15,444 nucleotides of DNA, taken from NCBI GenBank assembly GCA_003550305.1, contig QKYT01000489.1, positions 17,880 to 33,323 of the forward strand. Direction: 5' to 3'. This stretch comes from Glomus cerebriforme. Taxonomy: Eukaryota; Glomeromycota; Glomeromycetes; Glomerales; Glomeraceae. The translations under genes and the position numbers were made by a program. Each line of letters opens with the position of its first letter. Within the stretch, counting starts at the first letter, position 1. The notes under the pieces were generated by a model. It ran no database searches. It was given only the letters and a program-made list of their open reading frames with translations, and was not told the DNA's origin. Below are positions 1 to 8,600 of the stretch, piece after piece.

Positions 1-464
1 ATTAGAAATAAATTTAATACTGATATTACTAATAAGACTGTAACATTTTATTTGAAATTTTTAATATTTTATCAAAAAACCTTCTTGAATTCAACAATTT
101 TTTTCTTTCATCGAGGAATCATATGGGAAGAAACTCTCATTTTATTTGTTAGGGCTCGAGTGATTCCTCCCTTTAGACTAATTTTTCATTCATTAAAACA
201 TTGAAATAAATCATTTGTAAAGGAAAAGCTGTGCGTTCCATCATCAACAATTTAGTTATATTCGCACCTTAAAAAACAGTCAGAATTTTTTAATATAAAA
301 TTGGTGTTTTAGCATCAAATTAATTAATAGTGCAAATACTAGTATTTGTATAGGGTCAAAAGATAAATCTATCTTACATAAAATTATAAAAACAAATGAG
401 AGAGTAAAAAATGATAAATACTGTAATTATAGAAGAATATAACTATAAAAGGTAAAGATAGAAA
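1..464. other. A+T-rich flank downstream of the first gene
   Basis: No coding region is seen on either strand. The only structure noticed is a short inverted repeat: GAGGAATCA at about 114-122 pairs with TGATTCCTC at 160-168, around a CTCGAG. It could be a relic of a miniature element or chance. The strip next to position 465 should contain the 3' untranslated region of the minus-strand gene; I see no canonical AATAAA on the minus strand there. Confidence 0.5.
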
Positions 465-1710
465 TCAGAAAAATGTATTATTTTTCTTGTTTTTCTTTTT
501 TTTTCTCTTGTTCTTCTGGATTTTCTTCTGGACCTTCTTAACTTTCTGAGGTTTCTGATCCTCCTGATCTTCAGTAATGCGACCGTCTGAAAAGAGAGTA
601 AAATAGTTATACAAAATTATGATAAAAAACAATCAGGACTCGCACACATACAATACTTGAATTCAAAAACAGTTCCATCATCCTCAACACCCCATGCCAC
701 CTCGCCAGTCCAATATTTTGTTGTTGCCTCTTCTAAGGAATTTCCAAGTGGCCACAATGCATCAGACATTGTATCTAACTCGAAAACACGACCATAACAA
801 TCAAAAAAAATTATTCCATAGTCACGCTCCCCAATGAGTATGATGTGATTGAAACCATAGCTTTGAACTTCATTAACATAATCATTAAGAGCTGAATTTG
901 CATCTATACAATCTTTAAGATCTGATACTTCGCAAGGCCCCTGGTTAACGCTGTCTGCAACTTGCTTACGGTTAGATTCACTTGCAAACATTTCAATTAC
1001 CATTGAATTGTCGCAACTCCTACGAGATTCTTCGAGTGAGCAACCTTCTTGCATAATACACATGGATGCTTTACTTTCATCATATTCTTTATATTTATCG
1101 TATGGCTGTACAAATTTGCATTTCGTCCTTTCAATGCCTCCCACGGTACCGATTCGGAGCAATTTCCCCATGGATGTTTGCATCCATCTGATTCTTTTTC
1201 CGTTAGGACAGAACATATCCATTGAAATATTCTCATCTTCTTTACTCTCATCTTCGCTATCTTCGGTTGCATTTCCTTCATCATTTTTTTCGTTGTTTCT
1301 GAAGGGTGTGGTGTTAAGCGAACTGACGCTCCGAACATGAACCTTTCGATCTTGTTGTTTTTGATCGAGTTTGTAATGTTTATCGTTTTCGGTTGGTATT
1401 TCGGTCTCGATTCCATATTCACAGTCCAACTGCGCAGAAACTCCAATTTGTTCATAAGAAATTCCTTCTGCATTGCTAACGTTACATTCTTCTTTTTTAA
1501 TTTGATCATTTTGATGTAGTAAGTGTATAAGATGCAAATCGCATCCCAAGCTGTGATTATGAGAACTGACACTTTCTTTCCTGTGATACCGTACGGTAAG
1601 ATCCTAAATGAAATAAGTTTTTAAAAACGGTCAATTGTTATTTTCTCTAAACTAGATTAGTTTAATACCTGAAGAGTTTTAGAAAATCGTTCGCTAATTG
1701 TTTCATCCAT
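465..1710 (-). CDS. Unrecognised 371-residue protein, three exons, acidic patch and lysine-rich tail
   Basis: Exons on the minus strand are 1710-1669, 1603-652 and 586-465. The two introns are 65 nt each (1668-1604 and 651-587), with GT-AG ends and phases 0 and 1; the second has a GTATGT donor. The start lies in an ACCATGG context with in-frame stops just upstream. The middle exon is markedly richer in G+C than its surroundings. Residues about 119-139 are strongly acidic (SEDESKEDE). Residues about 262-328 form a compact aromatic and beta-rich segment (IILIGERDYGIIFF, then WPLGNSLEE, then EDDGTVFEF). The last 39 residues come from exon 3 and are very basic (NKRKKKKNKKNN), suggesting nuclear or nucleic-acid association. 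I do not recognise the family; a resemblance of the C-terminal segment to SMI1/KNR4 (SUKH-like) folds is only a guess. Without the second splice the protein would end at 617 with a short CFLS tail, so the 3' exon is the less certain part. Confidence 0.72.
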
Positions 1711-1789
1711 GGTTTTGGCGGATTATTTATAAAACTATTAAAACTTAAAATATTGGTACATATGATCGGTTATTAACGTCCTGTACTAC

Positions 1790-1798
1790 TATATATAC
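1790..1798 (-). promoter_or_regulatory. Possible TATA element of the minus-strand gene
   Basis: The minus strand reads TAGTATATATAG about 80-90 bp upstream of the ATG at 1710. Position and sequence suit a TATA box, but in DNA this rich in A+T such strings occur often by chance. Confidence 0.25.
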
Positions 1799-2389
1799 TA
1801 AAAGGAGACGTGTGTCAAGTTTATTATATTTGATTACTTACCCTGCAAATCATAAATATGATAGTAATTAATGTAGGACACTCGAAAATCGAGTTGAAAA
1901 TTTTAAAAGAAAGTAAAATTGAATAAATTACCTCTCTAACAAAATTTTCAAATTAATACAACATTAAATATAAAAAAAAAACGACGATGCCCGTGCGACT
2001 TTTTATGCGAATATTCAAATGATTAAGAGATTACAATAATCTGGAATTTAAATTGTTGCTGTTTTCAAATTTTGTGTATGATGTGATTATTTACTGGACA
2101 ATTTGTAATCATAAATATATGATCATTAAGTAACTAATAAACTAATCATGAATTGATATGATTTCTTTTAGCTTTGATTTCAGTATTTTCAGTTTTTATT
2201 TATATTGATAAAAATTACAAAAATTATTAATTTATTAATTGTATTTTTAAACTGATTTAAAAAAATTACAAAATTATCAAAAAGAAAATTGTTGCTTCAT
2301 TATCTTCATTAACTGATTATGATAACAAATAAATAATTCCTCATATAGTAATAACGATTCATCAATAATTAGTTAGAATAAATGAATAA
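1799..2389. other. A+T-rich intergenic stretch
   Basis: No gene is seen. Two small perfect inverted repeats are present: CTCGA/TCGAG at 1881-1893 with a 3-nt loop, and TTGAAAATTTT (1894-1904) with AAAATTTTCAA (1941-1951). Near 1978-2000 there is a run of ten A followed by a brief G+C-richer patch. A BTB domain would be expected just before 2390, ahead of the BACK-TLDc remnant, but no convincing BTB peptide could be read. Confidence 0.4.
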
Positions 2390-3350
2390 TTTTCATCAAT
2401 TTTTACAACAAAATCTTATTAATATCCTATCAGTATGAAATGTTCATAGATTTATTAAATATTTCTCTTAAGAACATTTGTGATGAACCAGAAATATTAT
2501 TTAATTCTAATAAGTTTGTCACCTTTATTAGAATTTCTTTTCAAGAGAGATGATTTGTTACAGTATTTGGTGAAAAAGATATTTTGATTAAATGTGTTTG
2601 ACTCAACATTCCAATATTTCACACGATGCTACACAATGAATAAAGATGAAATTACAATTATGAAGAGAACTATTCATAGATTTATCCAATTAATAAGATT
2701 TTATTATATTTCTTCAGAAACCTTTATTACTAAATTATATCCATTTAAAAAATTAATACCAAAAGATCTAATTAATAAAAAAATATTTTATTTGGCCATT
2801 AAATGAAGATATACGAACTCCTAGACAATCAAAATGTAATGATAATTCCCTTATAATTAATCAAAATTACCTTGCAATCTTTGCAAACTGGATTCATAGA
2901 AAAAAGAAAAATCTCTAAGTATATTCCATATAAATTTAACCTCCTTTATAGAGCTAGCAGAGATGATAATACAAATGTAGCATTTCATAAAAAATGTGAT
3001 AACAAAGGAGCTACTAAAGTTTAGTAAAAGTTGCAAATTCAGAGTAAATAGTTGGAGGATATAATCCACTTAATTGGGAATCAAGTAATAAATGGATGTC
3101 TACTTAAGATAGCTTCATATTCTAACATTTACAACAGAAATAACCTTTCTATTACAAAGTAGGCTATAGTTATGGTGATGCATATTCTATAGGTTGTCAT
3201 TCAGTTAATGGTCCATATCAGGTATTGGTAGAGATTTTAATTTTTGGATTGATGCTTGGTTTAGTGATTCAAATCCTTCTTATACCAATGTGAGCATGCC
3301 GACAAAAGTTTAAAACAGATGAATATGAAGTTTTTGTCATTAAAATATAA
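2390..3350 (+). pseudogene. BACK-TLDc domain protein pseudogene
   Basis: Fragments in shifting frames, in family order, recall the BTB-BACK-TLDc (Kelch-like/TLD) proteins abundant in arbuscular mycorrhizal fungi. The BACK part is read as QFLQQNLINIL (about 2397-2429), ICDEPEILFNSNKF (about 2478-2520), SPLLEFLFKRDDLL (about 2520-2561), then the longest open piece at 2594-2803 with MKRTIHRFIQLIRFYYISSE and LYPFKKLIPKDLI. The TLDc part is read as LAIFANWIHRKK, IPYKFNLLYRASRD, AFHKKCDNKGAT, IVGGYNPLNWESSNKWMST, VGYSYGDAYSI, and the terminal EYEVFVIKI followed by TAA at 3348-3350. Many frameshifts and stops interrupt it, and the N-terminal BTB domain is missing or unreadable. An intact member would act as a substrate adaptor or TLDc-domain protein; this copy cannot make one. 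Confidence 0.85.
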
Positions 3351-4120
3351 TCAAATTATATTAAAACTTTATATTTGTTAAATATAGATTTTATTTTGTT
3401 GTTTTACTTTAATTCTTTACATATAAATATTATGTAGTTAATTATTATATAGTAATTCATATTATATTATCGAAGTTTAAAGGAACTTTATTAAACTTTG
3501 CTGATATATTTTTTTAAAATATAAAAAGATATTATCTACTTATAAAATTTTCAAAACTTACCAAAAATTTGTTTTTGTCTATCATAAACTTAGAAATCCT
3601 GGAATGAAAAATTGAGTACTAATTTATAAATCCAGTAGACGTTTCAATCGTTTTATGCAAAATACACAATCAACAACCTATACCTTAATTGCGTAATGAT
3701 TCATCTAGAACTTTAATAATGTTCTCATCAATACTTCATCTTCCAGAGAGGCAGAGACAGGGTAGGCTCAAATAGAAATATCGTTATTATTTATTTATCA
3801 TGGGAAATATTACATACTATGTTTTGTTTTTTTTTTCCAGATTATAAACCTATTTTAAACAAAGCTACATTAATCCATACAATCAAAATTCCATAATTGT
3901 ATATTAATATAGTATTCGATAAAAAAAAAATTCTATCAAATAATAAAATAAAATGTGTATTATGTTGATTGGTGTTTCCAATTATTAATAATTGCCATAA
4001 AATACATAAAATAGTTATTTAGGAGACATAAAAATATACTTTCTGATTTATCATTATTTTATTAACCAACTCATTTAGTTTTTAATGAATATCAAATAAA
4101 CCATTATCTTTATATCACAG
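3351..4120. other. A+T-rich stretch without a clear gene
   Basis: There is a small AAGTTTA/TAAACTT hairpin near 3475-3500. On the minus strand around 3680-3750 a short open peptide (SIDENIIKVLDESLRN) ends at a GTATAG donor-like site. It might be a decayed exon, but it is too short and isolated to call. The rest is A+T-rich with poly-T and poly-A runs, for example 3828-3836. Confidence 0.4.
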
Positions 4121-4532
4121 AAAGGCTTTGGAATTATTGTTAAAGGCTGGAATAAAAGAAAAATTGAAGGAGTGTAAAAAAATATTTTAATTTAATTGCA
4201 CTGAGAGAATGGGAAAAAGCATTTGAAGAGGATGATGAAGTTTTATATATTAATAAACAGAAAAGTGAAGCATGTAATGACAATAACTCTCGGTTATTAA
4301 ATGAAATAATATCAGCTGGTAAGCTTCTATTAATTTCAACTTGATACTTGATTAATTAAGCCAAACTTACACAAATTTTAACTTTTACTTTTTAAAAACT
4401 GAAAGAAATGACTTTTCCAATGGATGAGAACAAATTGCTAGAAATAAGTTTGGGTTTAGGACAAGATGATTGAAAAAGAGAGCCCGGATCCTACTCCCAG
4501 AACCAGAAACAACAAATTACCAATTTATATAG
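4121..4532 (+). pseudogene. Two-exon remnant of an unrecognised gene
   Basis: An acceptor-like TATATCACAG ends at 4120. It is followed by a peptide beginning KALELLLKAGIKEKLKECKK, then a one-base frame change into an open stretch with LREWEKAFEEDDEVLYINKQ and NDNNSRLLNEIISAG. That stretch stops at a GGTAAGC donor at 4319. After an intron-like A+T-rich gap, about 4408 onward reads MTFPMDENKLLEISLGLGQ, then shifts frame to KRARILLPEPETTNYQFI and a stop at 4530-4532. Splice-like boundaries, charged helix-like peptides and complementary frameshifts support a decayed protein-coding gene. I do not recognise the family, and the upstream part could not be found. Confidence 0.55.
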
Positions 4533-5820
4533 GACCAGTGAACATTGTGATGAAAATTCTAAAATAAAATGAATTTCCAGTTCTGTCAATCTATCTAAAT
4601 GAGATGCTCAACGATTTAAATGGTTAAACCTTTTTAAATATTAAAAAAATGTGGAAGTCAAAATCAGAGAATATAAGAAGGGGAATTGAGGTTAAATCAT
4701 TCACTTCAAATTGGAGATTTAGTTCACAAATGTTTATATATATATGTATTGATTTTACCAAGATATGATCATCTTGAATTTATTACATTTTAGAGGTCAG
4801 AAACATCTTCTTTGATGACATACAGCTTATGTAAATTTTCAAAATGATTTTTTATTTTCATTAACTTTAGTCTATAGATCTAATATAAATAGTAGTAGAA
4901 TCCTAGAGTAAAATGAAGAGTTTGTCTTTGTGAATTATAGTATTAGAACTTACAAATTTTTTTATTTTTTTTTCATACTTCCATAGATTTATGGATTTCT
5001 GATGGTAAAAAAATGAACAAAAAAGTTTGAAAAATTAAGCAAATAAATTTTTTAATAAACACAAGTAAAAATGAATGTAATAGATCAATTTTTAAAAATG
5101 TTCTGTTTATTCATATTTTAATAAAAAAAAAAAATACTAAAAATAAAAAAAATTTTAAACACGTAGTTATTATTTAATTTTATTTTTCAAAAATTTATTT
5201 TTATTTAGCGTTGTATAAAAAATATTATGATACAAGGTTAATACAAATTCAACCACTTTATGCAGAAATGATCATAATATCATTTACGAATTTCTTTTAT
5301 GTTGTATAGTTGTATAACAATACTGTAATCATATATTTAATATCAAAAAATTAAAAAATTAAATTTTTAATGTAAAATACTAAATACTTAAATAAATTAT
5401 CAAATAGGAGCAAATCCGGATTTTAAACTTTTATGTTCTAGATCCTTTTTTTTGATTCCATTCTAAGTTTTTGGGGTTATTATTAAATGATGAGATTTTG
5501 TAATGAAAATTTTTCATGTGAACAAATAAAAAAAAGATCATATAATTAATCATTGATTATTGAATTTTGCGTAACATATAAAAATATAAACTATGAAACA
5601 ATTTATTTGAAAATATATAAAATTTCCATAAATGTTAAATTTACATGATGTGACCCATCATGTTTAATTTATTATTGCATCATTATTAATTTTGACTCAT
5701 TTTTATATTATTAATATTCCTAAATATATAAATATAGCTTTTTTTTCAATATTCCATATTTTTTTTAACATCTATCTCTAATTATATTAATATCCTAATT
5801 TAATGTTTCTCTCTAAAATA
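4533..5820. other. Very A+T-rich gene-free stretch
   Basis: It is dominated by long A and T runs (for example 4959-4972 and 5122-5136) and short TA tracts near 4736-4744. No reading frame with credible composition was found on either strand. It may hold further decayed sequence of the remnant at 4121-4532, since scattered short open pieces continue to about 4730, but no peptide is convincing. Confidence 0.4.
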
Positions 5821-6063
5821 AAACCGTCCCCTTTAAATCCTCTTAACTTCCTTTTACTGTATATAGAGGTCTTCCTCGTATCAGGCAAGGAAGGTCAGGT
5901 AGTTGAATATCTTCTAGCTGACCAGTTTAGTTCCTTTTTAAAACCACTTCCTTTAATCTCCCTCTTAACTTCCTTATACTGTATATAGAGTCTTACTCGT
6001 ATCAGGCAAGGAAAGACCGGTCAACTGGCTGGTTTGGTTTAGATTAGAATTTCCTTTTTAAAT
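5821..6063 (+). repeat. Two-copy tandem duplication, about 120-122 bp unit
   Basis: Copy 1 spans about 5821-5942 and copy 2 about 5941-6063. Both contain, in order, CTCTTAACTTCCTT, ACTGTATATAGAG, CTCGTATCAGGCAAGGAA and the closing TTCCTTTTTAAA. The offset between shared words is 122, 121 and 120 bases, so small indels have accumulated. The middle third has diverged: copy 1 carries GGTCAG and CTGACC about 20 bp apart, copy 2 carries the palindrome GACCGGTC. Each unit has CTTCC(T)...AGGAA inverted words around the CTCGTATCAGGC core. An open frame crosses the repeat by chance and is not treated as a gene. Confidence 0.85.
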
Positions 6064-6252
6064 TTGTACATTTAAATTAGGTATTAGTATAATAGTTAAC
6101 AAAAGTAAAGTTTTTCATCGCTCTCTAATTAAAAAATAGACTCTTTAATATTTCCTGGATGTATTATAAGATACCCAAAGAATATATACTGCAGAAATAA
6201 GAAGATACAATATATTACACGTTATAATAATTACAATTGACAAAGAATCACA

Positions 6253-6703
6253 ATGGAATTAAATACAAATCATACAACAGTAAATTATTTCAAACAAACC
6301 AACTAGTGGATCACGTAAATGGACAAAGGACCTTGCGCCACTTCAGACAATAAAATGAAGAGAAGTGATAAAAAGATGGAATATTAGCTGCTTGTGTTGC
6401 TGATTTATATGGTGAAAAATTAGAGGATCATTCTGAACAACAATATTTTCATTTTAGACAAAATCAGCTATATAGCATGGTAGATGAAAGATAGAGGAAA
6501 ATGAAGTTCTAAAAAATGTCATCAATATATATGATTTTGGAAGCTGGATGAATATTTTAAGAACGTTTTAAGTCAGATTGTTAAAAAGAGATCCATTGAG
6601 TAGAAGAGGATTAAAGATCAGTAGGTTTAATTGGAATGAATTGTAGAATCAATAATCAATATTGATACAAGATGATGAAGGAGCTTACAATGAATACTCA
6701 TAA
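6253..6703 (+). pseudogene. Frameshifted remnant of an unrecognised gene
   Basis: From an ATG at 6253 the reading is MELNTNHTTVNYFKQTN. It continues across single-base shifts and stops as GSRKWTKDLAPLQTIK, then ILAACVADLYGEKLEDHSEQ and QYFHFRQNQLYSMVDER, then VLKNVINIYDFGSWMNILRTF, VRLLKRDPLSRRGLKISRFN and SILIQDDEGAYNEYS before a TAA at 6701-6703. The local base composition is less A+T-rich than the flanks and the residue mix is protein-like. The pieces are co-linear, so they look like one former gene of at least 150 residues. Family not recognised; a host gene and a mobile-element gene are both possible. Confidence 0.55.
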
Positions 6704-7794
6704 AAAATAATGTGAAAAGATGAATTTTTATAAAATGGAGCAAAGTTTAAAATTTATACTTTTATTCTTTGATTAATTTATTTAAAAAGTTGAACAAGCA
6801 GGGAATATCGTCAGTCAATATAGGAGGGTTAAAGAATACATAGGTTATGTCTAAAACATTTTAATCCAAAAAAATAGATTACATTTGGATACAAAAATAA
6901 TAATATAATATAATGTCATGTAATATATTGTTTAATGTAATTTTTCTGTCAATAGGCATTTTAAAGCTTAGAATAGTATCAAACGCCTTAATAAATAGAT
7001 TTAGTATTTTTAGTCAACCATAAATCGCATCTTATAACATTTAAGAACTACAAAATTTATTTAATTTTATTAAGTAGAAATAGATTGGGCAGATAATTTA
7101 AAGAATTTTATAAATGAAATGTATCAGATATCATAATATTTAATAAATTAAAAAAAATATTTATTTAAATCATGGCTTTGTAATGTCTTGTCATTTTAAT
7201 AAAATCTTTTTTTATTCATAAAAAAACTATTACTAAAATATTGTTTGAAATAAAATAATAAATAAGTAAGTTTATTTAATCGTAATTACTAAGAATTTTT
7301 TAATTACAATTATTACTAATAAAACTAAATAATGGAAAGAAAATATCAATGAGAAGATAAGAAAAATTAATTCCTAATTTAGTATTGGTTTTACAATTTT
7401 TTTGTACTACCAACTAAAACTTGAATTCCTGGAGAATTATCAGTATTTGAAAAATGATTCTATGTCGGACTTTTTTTTCTTCAATTCAACAATGAAAAAA
7501 ATATTTTTTTACTTTATTATTAAAACCTAAATTGAGTTGGTCTACTACGGTAAAGGTTTAGACGTTTAGCATATAAAATGTCTCTTTAAAAAGAATTGAC
7601 TAATCAAAATTACCTGTGATTCGTGATTTAATCATGCACGTGTTTGAATGTTTAAAAATAGTAATTCACGAATTAGGTATAAATAACGCGTTATATTTTG
7701 GTTTTTTTTTTTGAAAAAATGTAATGTCTTCTCTTTTCTTTACAAACTCTTTTTCGATACCAATTTATAATAGAAATTATTATTTGTGCCCTAA
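6704..7794. other. A+T-rich gene-free stretch
   Basis: No gene is seen. A partial inverted repeat lies at 7617-7630 (TGATTCGTGATTTA) and 7661-7675 (GTAATTCACGAATTA), 11 of 14 positions pairing, with CACGTG between them. It may be a worn miniature element. Several T runs of eight to ten bases occur (for example 7469-7478 and 7702-7711). Confidence 0.4.
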
Positions 7795-8165
7795 AATTAC
7801 TAATACTAATATCTTTAATATTACTAATACTAATAAGTATCTCTCTCATTATTTAAATGTTACTAATACCAATTTCTGTCATTGTTATCTCTTTTGCATT
7901 TAAATATTACTGATACTAACACAAACATTTCTTTTATTATTTTTGACATTTTTAAAAATATTATTTATCAATACTAAATAATATCTCACCTTTATTTCTT
8001 TTAAATATTACTAATGCTAGTACTAATAACTTACTTCCTAATACTAATATCACTTTTATTTCTTTTGCATTTTATTATTACAAATCCTAATATTAATATC
8101 ACTTTTATTTCTTTATATTTTAAACATTACTAATATTCTTTATTTCTTTTTGTATTTTTATATTT
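7795..8165. repeat. Degenerate T/C-rich tandem repeat with TTACTAATACTAATAT core
   Basis: Variants of TTACTAATACTAATAT recur at about 7797, 7820, 7859, 7905, 7964, 8007, 8038, 8086 and 8126. They are separated by pyrimidine-rich spacers such as CACTTTTATTTCTTTTGCATTTT. Spacing varies around 30-60 bp, so it is an old, eroded minisatellite rather than a clean array. The plus strand is almost free of G. Confidence 0.7.
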
Positions 8166-8273
8166 TATTAATGTATTTTTTATATCTTATTTATTTAATA
8201 AAAACTATATTATTATGAGCTTGGGTGAAGTTAGATTGTAAATATTTTAATATGTAAATTTGACTGATATTAC

Positions 8274-8370
8274 TGTATTTGGCTGAAATCAGCATATAGA
8301 ATTCGGCTGAAATTAGTCTATAAATTCTGCTGGGATTAGACTATAAATTTGGCTGAAATTAACTGTAGTA
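8274..8370 (+). repeat. Four-copy tandem repeat, 23-24 bp period
   Basis: The word GGCTGAAATTAGTCTATAAA and its variants start at 8281, 8305, about 8328 and 8351, a regular step of 23-24 bp. The third copy has changed to TGCTGGGATTAGACTATAAA, and the fourth is incomplete at its 3' end. Confidence 0.8.
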
Positions 8371-8389
8371 ATAAATAATGTAAATTTCT

Positions 8390-8600
8390 AGATGTTTTCT
8401 GGACAATGTCCCGAAATCGTCCTTTAATTGCCCTGGAAATGTCCTGAAAACATCTATTTTTCACCATTAAAAATGGATTAGTTAAAATTTGGGACAAATA
8501 TACAGACAAATTCCGGACATCCCAAAAAAAAAAAAGTAACGTTTTCGTAACATATTCCGGACACCTTGTGTCCAGAATTTGTCCATTATTTTTCCGGACA
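8390..8600. repeat. Hairpin plus CCGGACA-rich repeat block
   Basis: AGATGTTTTCTGGACA at 8390-8405 pairs with TGTCCTGAAAACATCT at 8440-8455, 15 of 16 positions, with a 34-nt loop. Downstream the word CCGGACA appears at 8513-8519, 8557-8563 and 8594-8600. The inverse TGTCCAG lies at 8569-8575, forming a short dyad with the second copy. A run of A (about 8524-8535) lies in the middle. Together these look like a small non-autonomous repeat element, though its outer ends and any target duplication could not be fixed. Confidence 0.6.

Noticed and set aside
1008..1519. Two plus-strand open frames antisense to the first gene
   Set aside because: They are Ser/Leu/Phe-rich mirror translations of the Glu/Asp/Lys-rich coding strand, with no independent support.
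997..1572. Second minus-strand frame of 191 codons
   Set aside because: It overlaps the 371-residue gene in another frame. The spliced model accounts for this region better, with continuous frame, good start context and matching intron phases.
1894..1951. TTGAAAATTTT/AAAATTTTCAA inverted repeat as a mobile element
   Set aside because: The arms are only A+T-rich 11-mers, easily found by chance in such DNA, with no target duplication visible.
2857..3069. Minus-strand open frame of 70 codons
   Set aside because: It is antisense to clearly recognisable TLDc peptide blocks on the plus strand.
3680..3750. Possible minus-strand exon reading SIDENIIKVLDESLRN before a GTATAG donor-like site
   Set aside because: Only about 16 residues are readable in one frame and no partner exon was found, so it cannot be called a gene piece.
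5803..5988. Plus-strand open frame of 61 codons
   Set aside because: It lies across the 120-bp tandem duplication; its open state follows from repeat composition.
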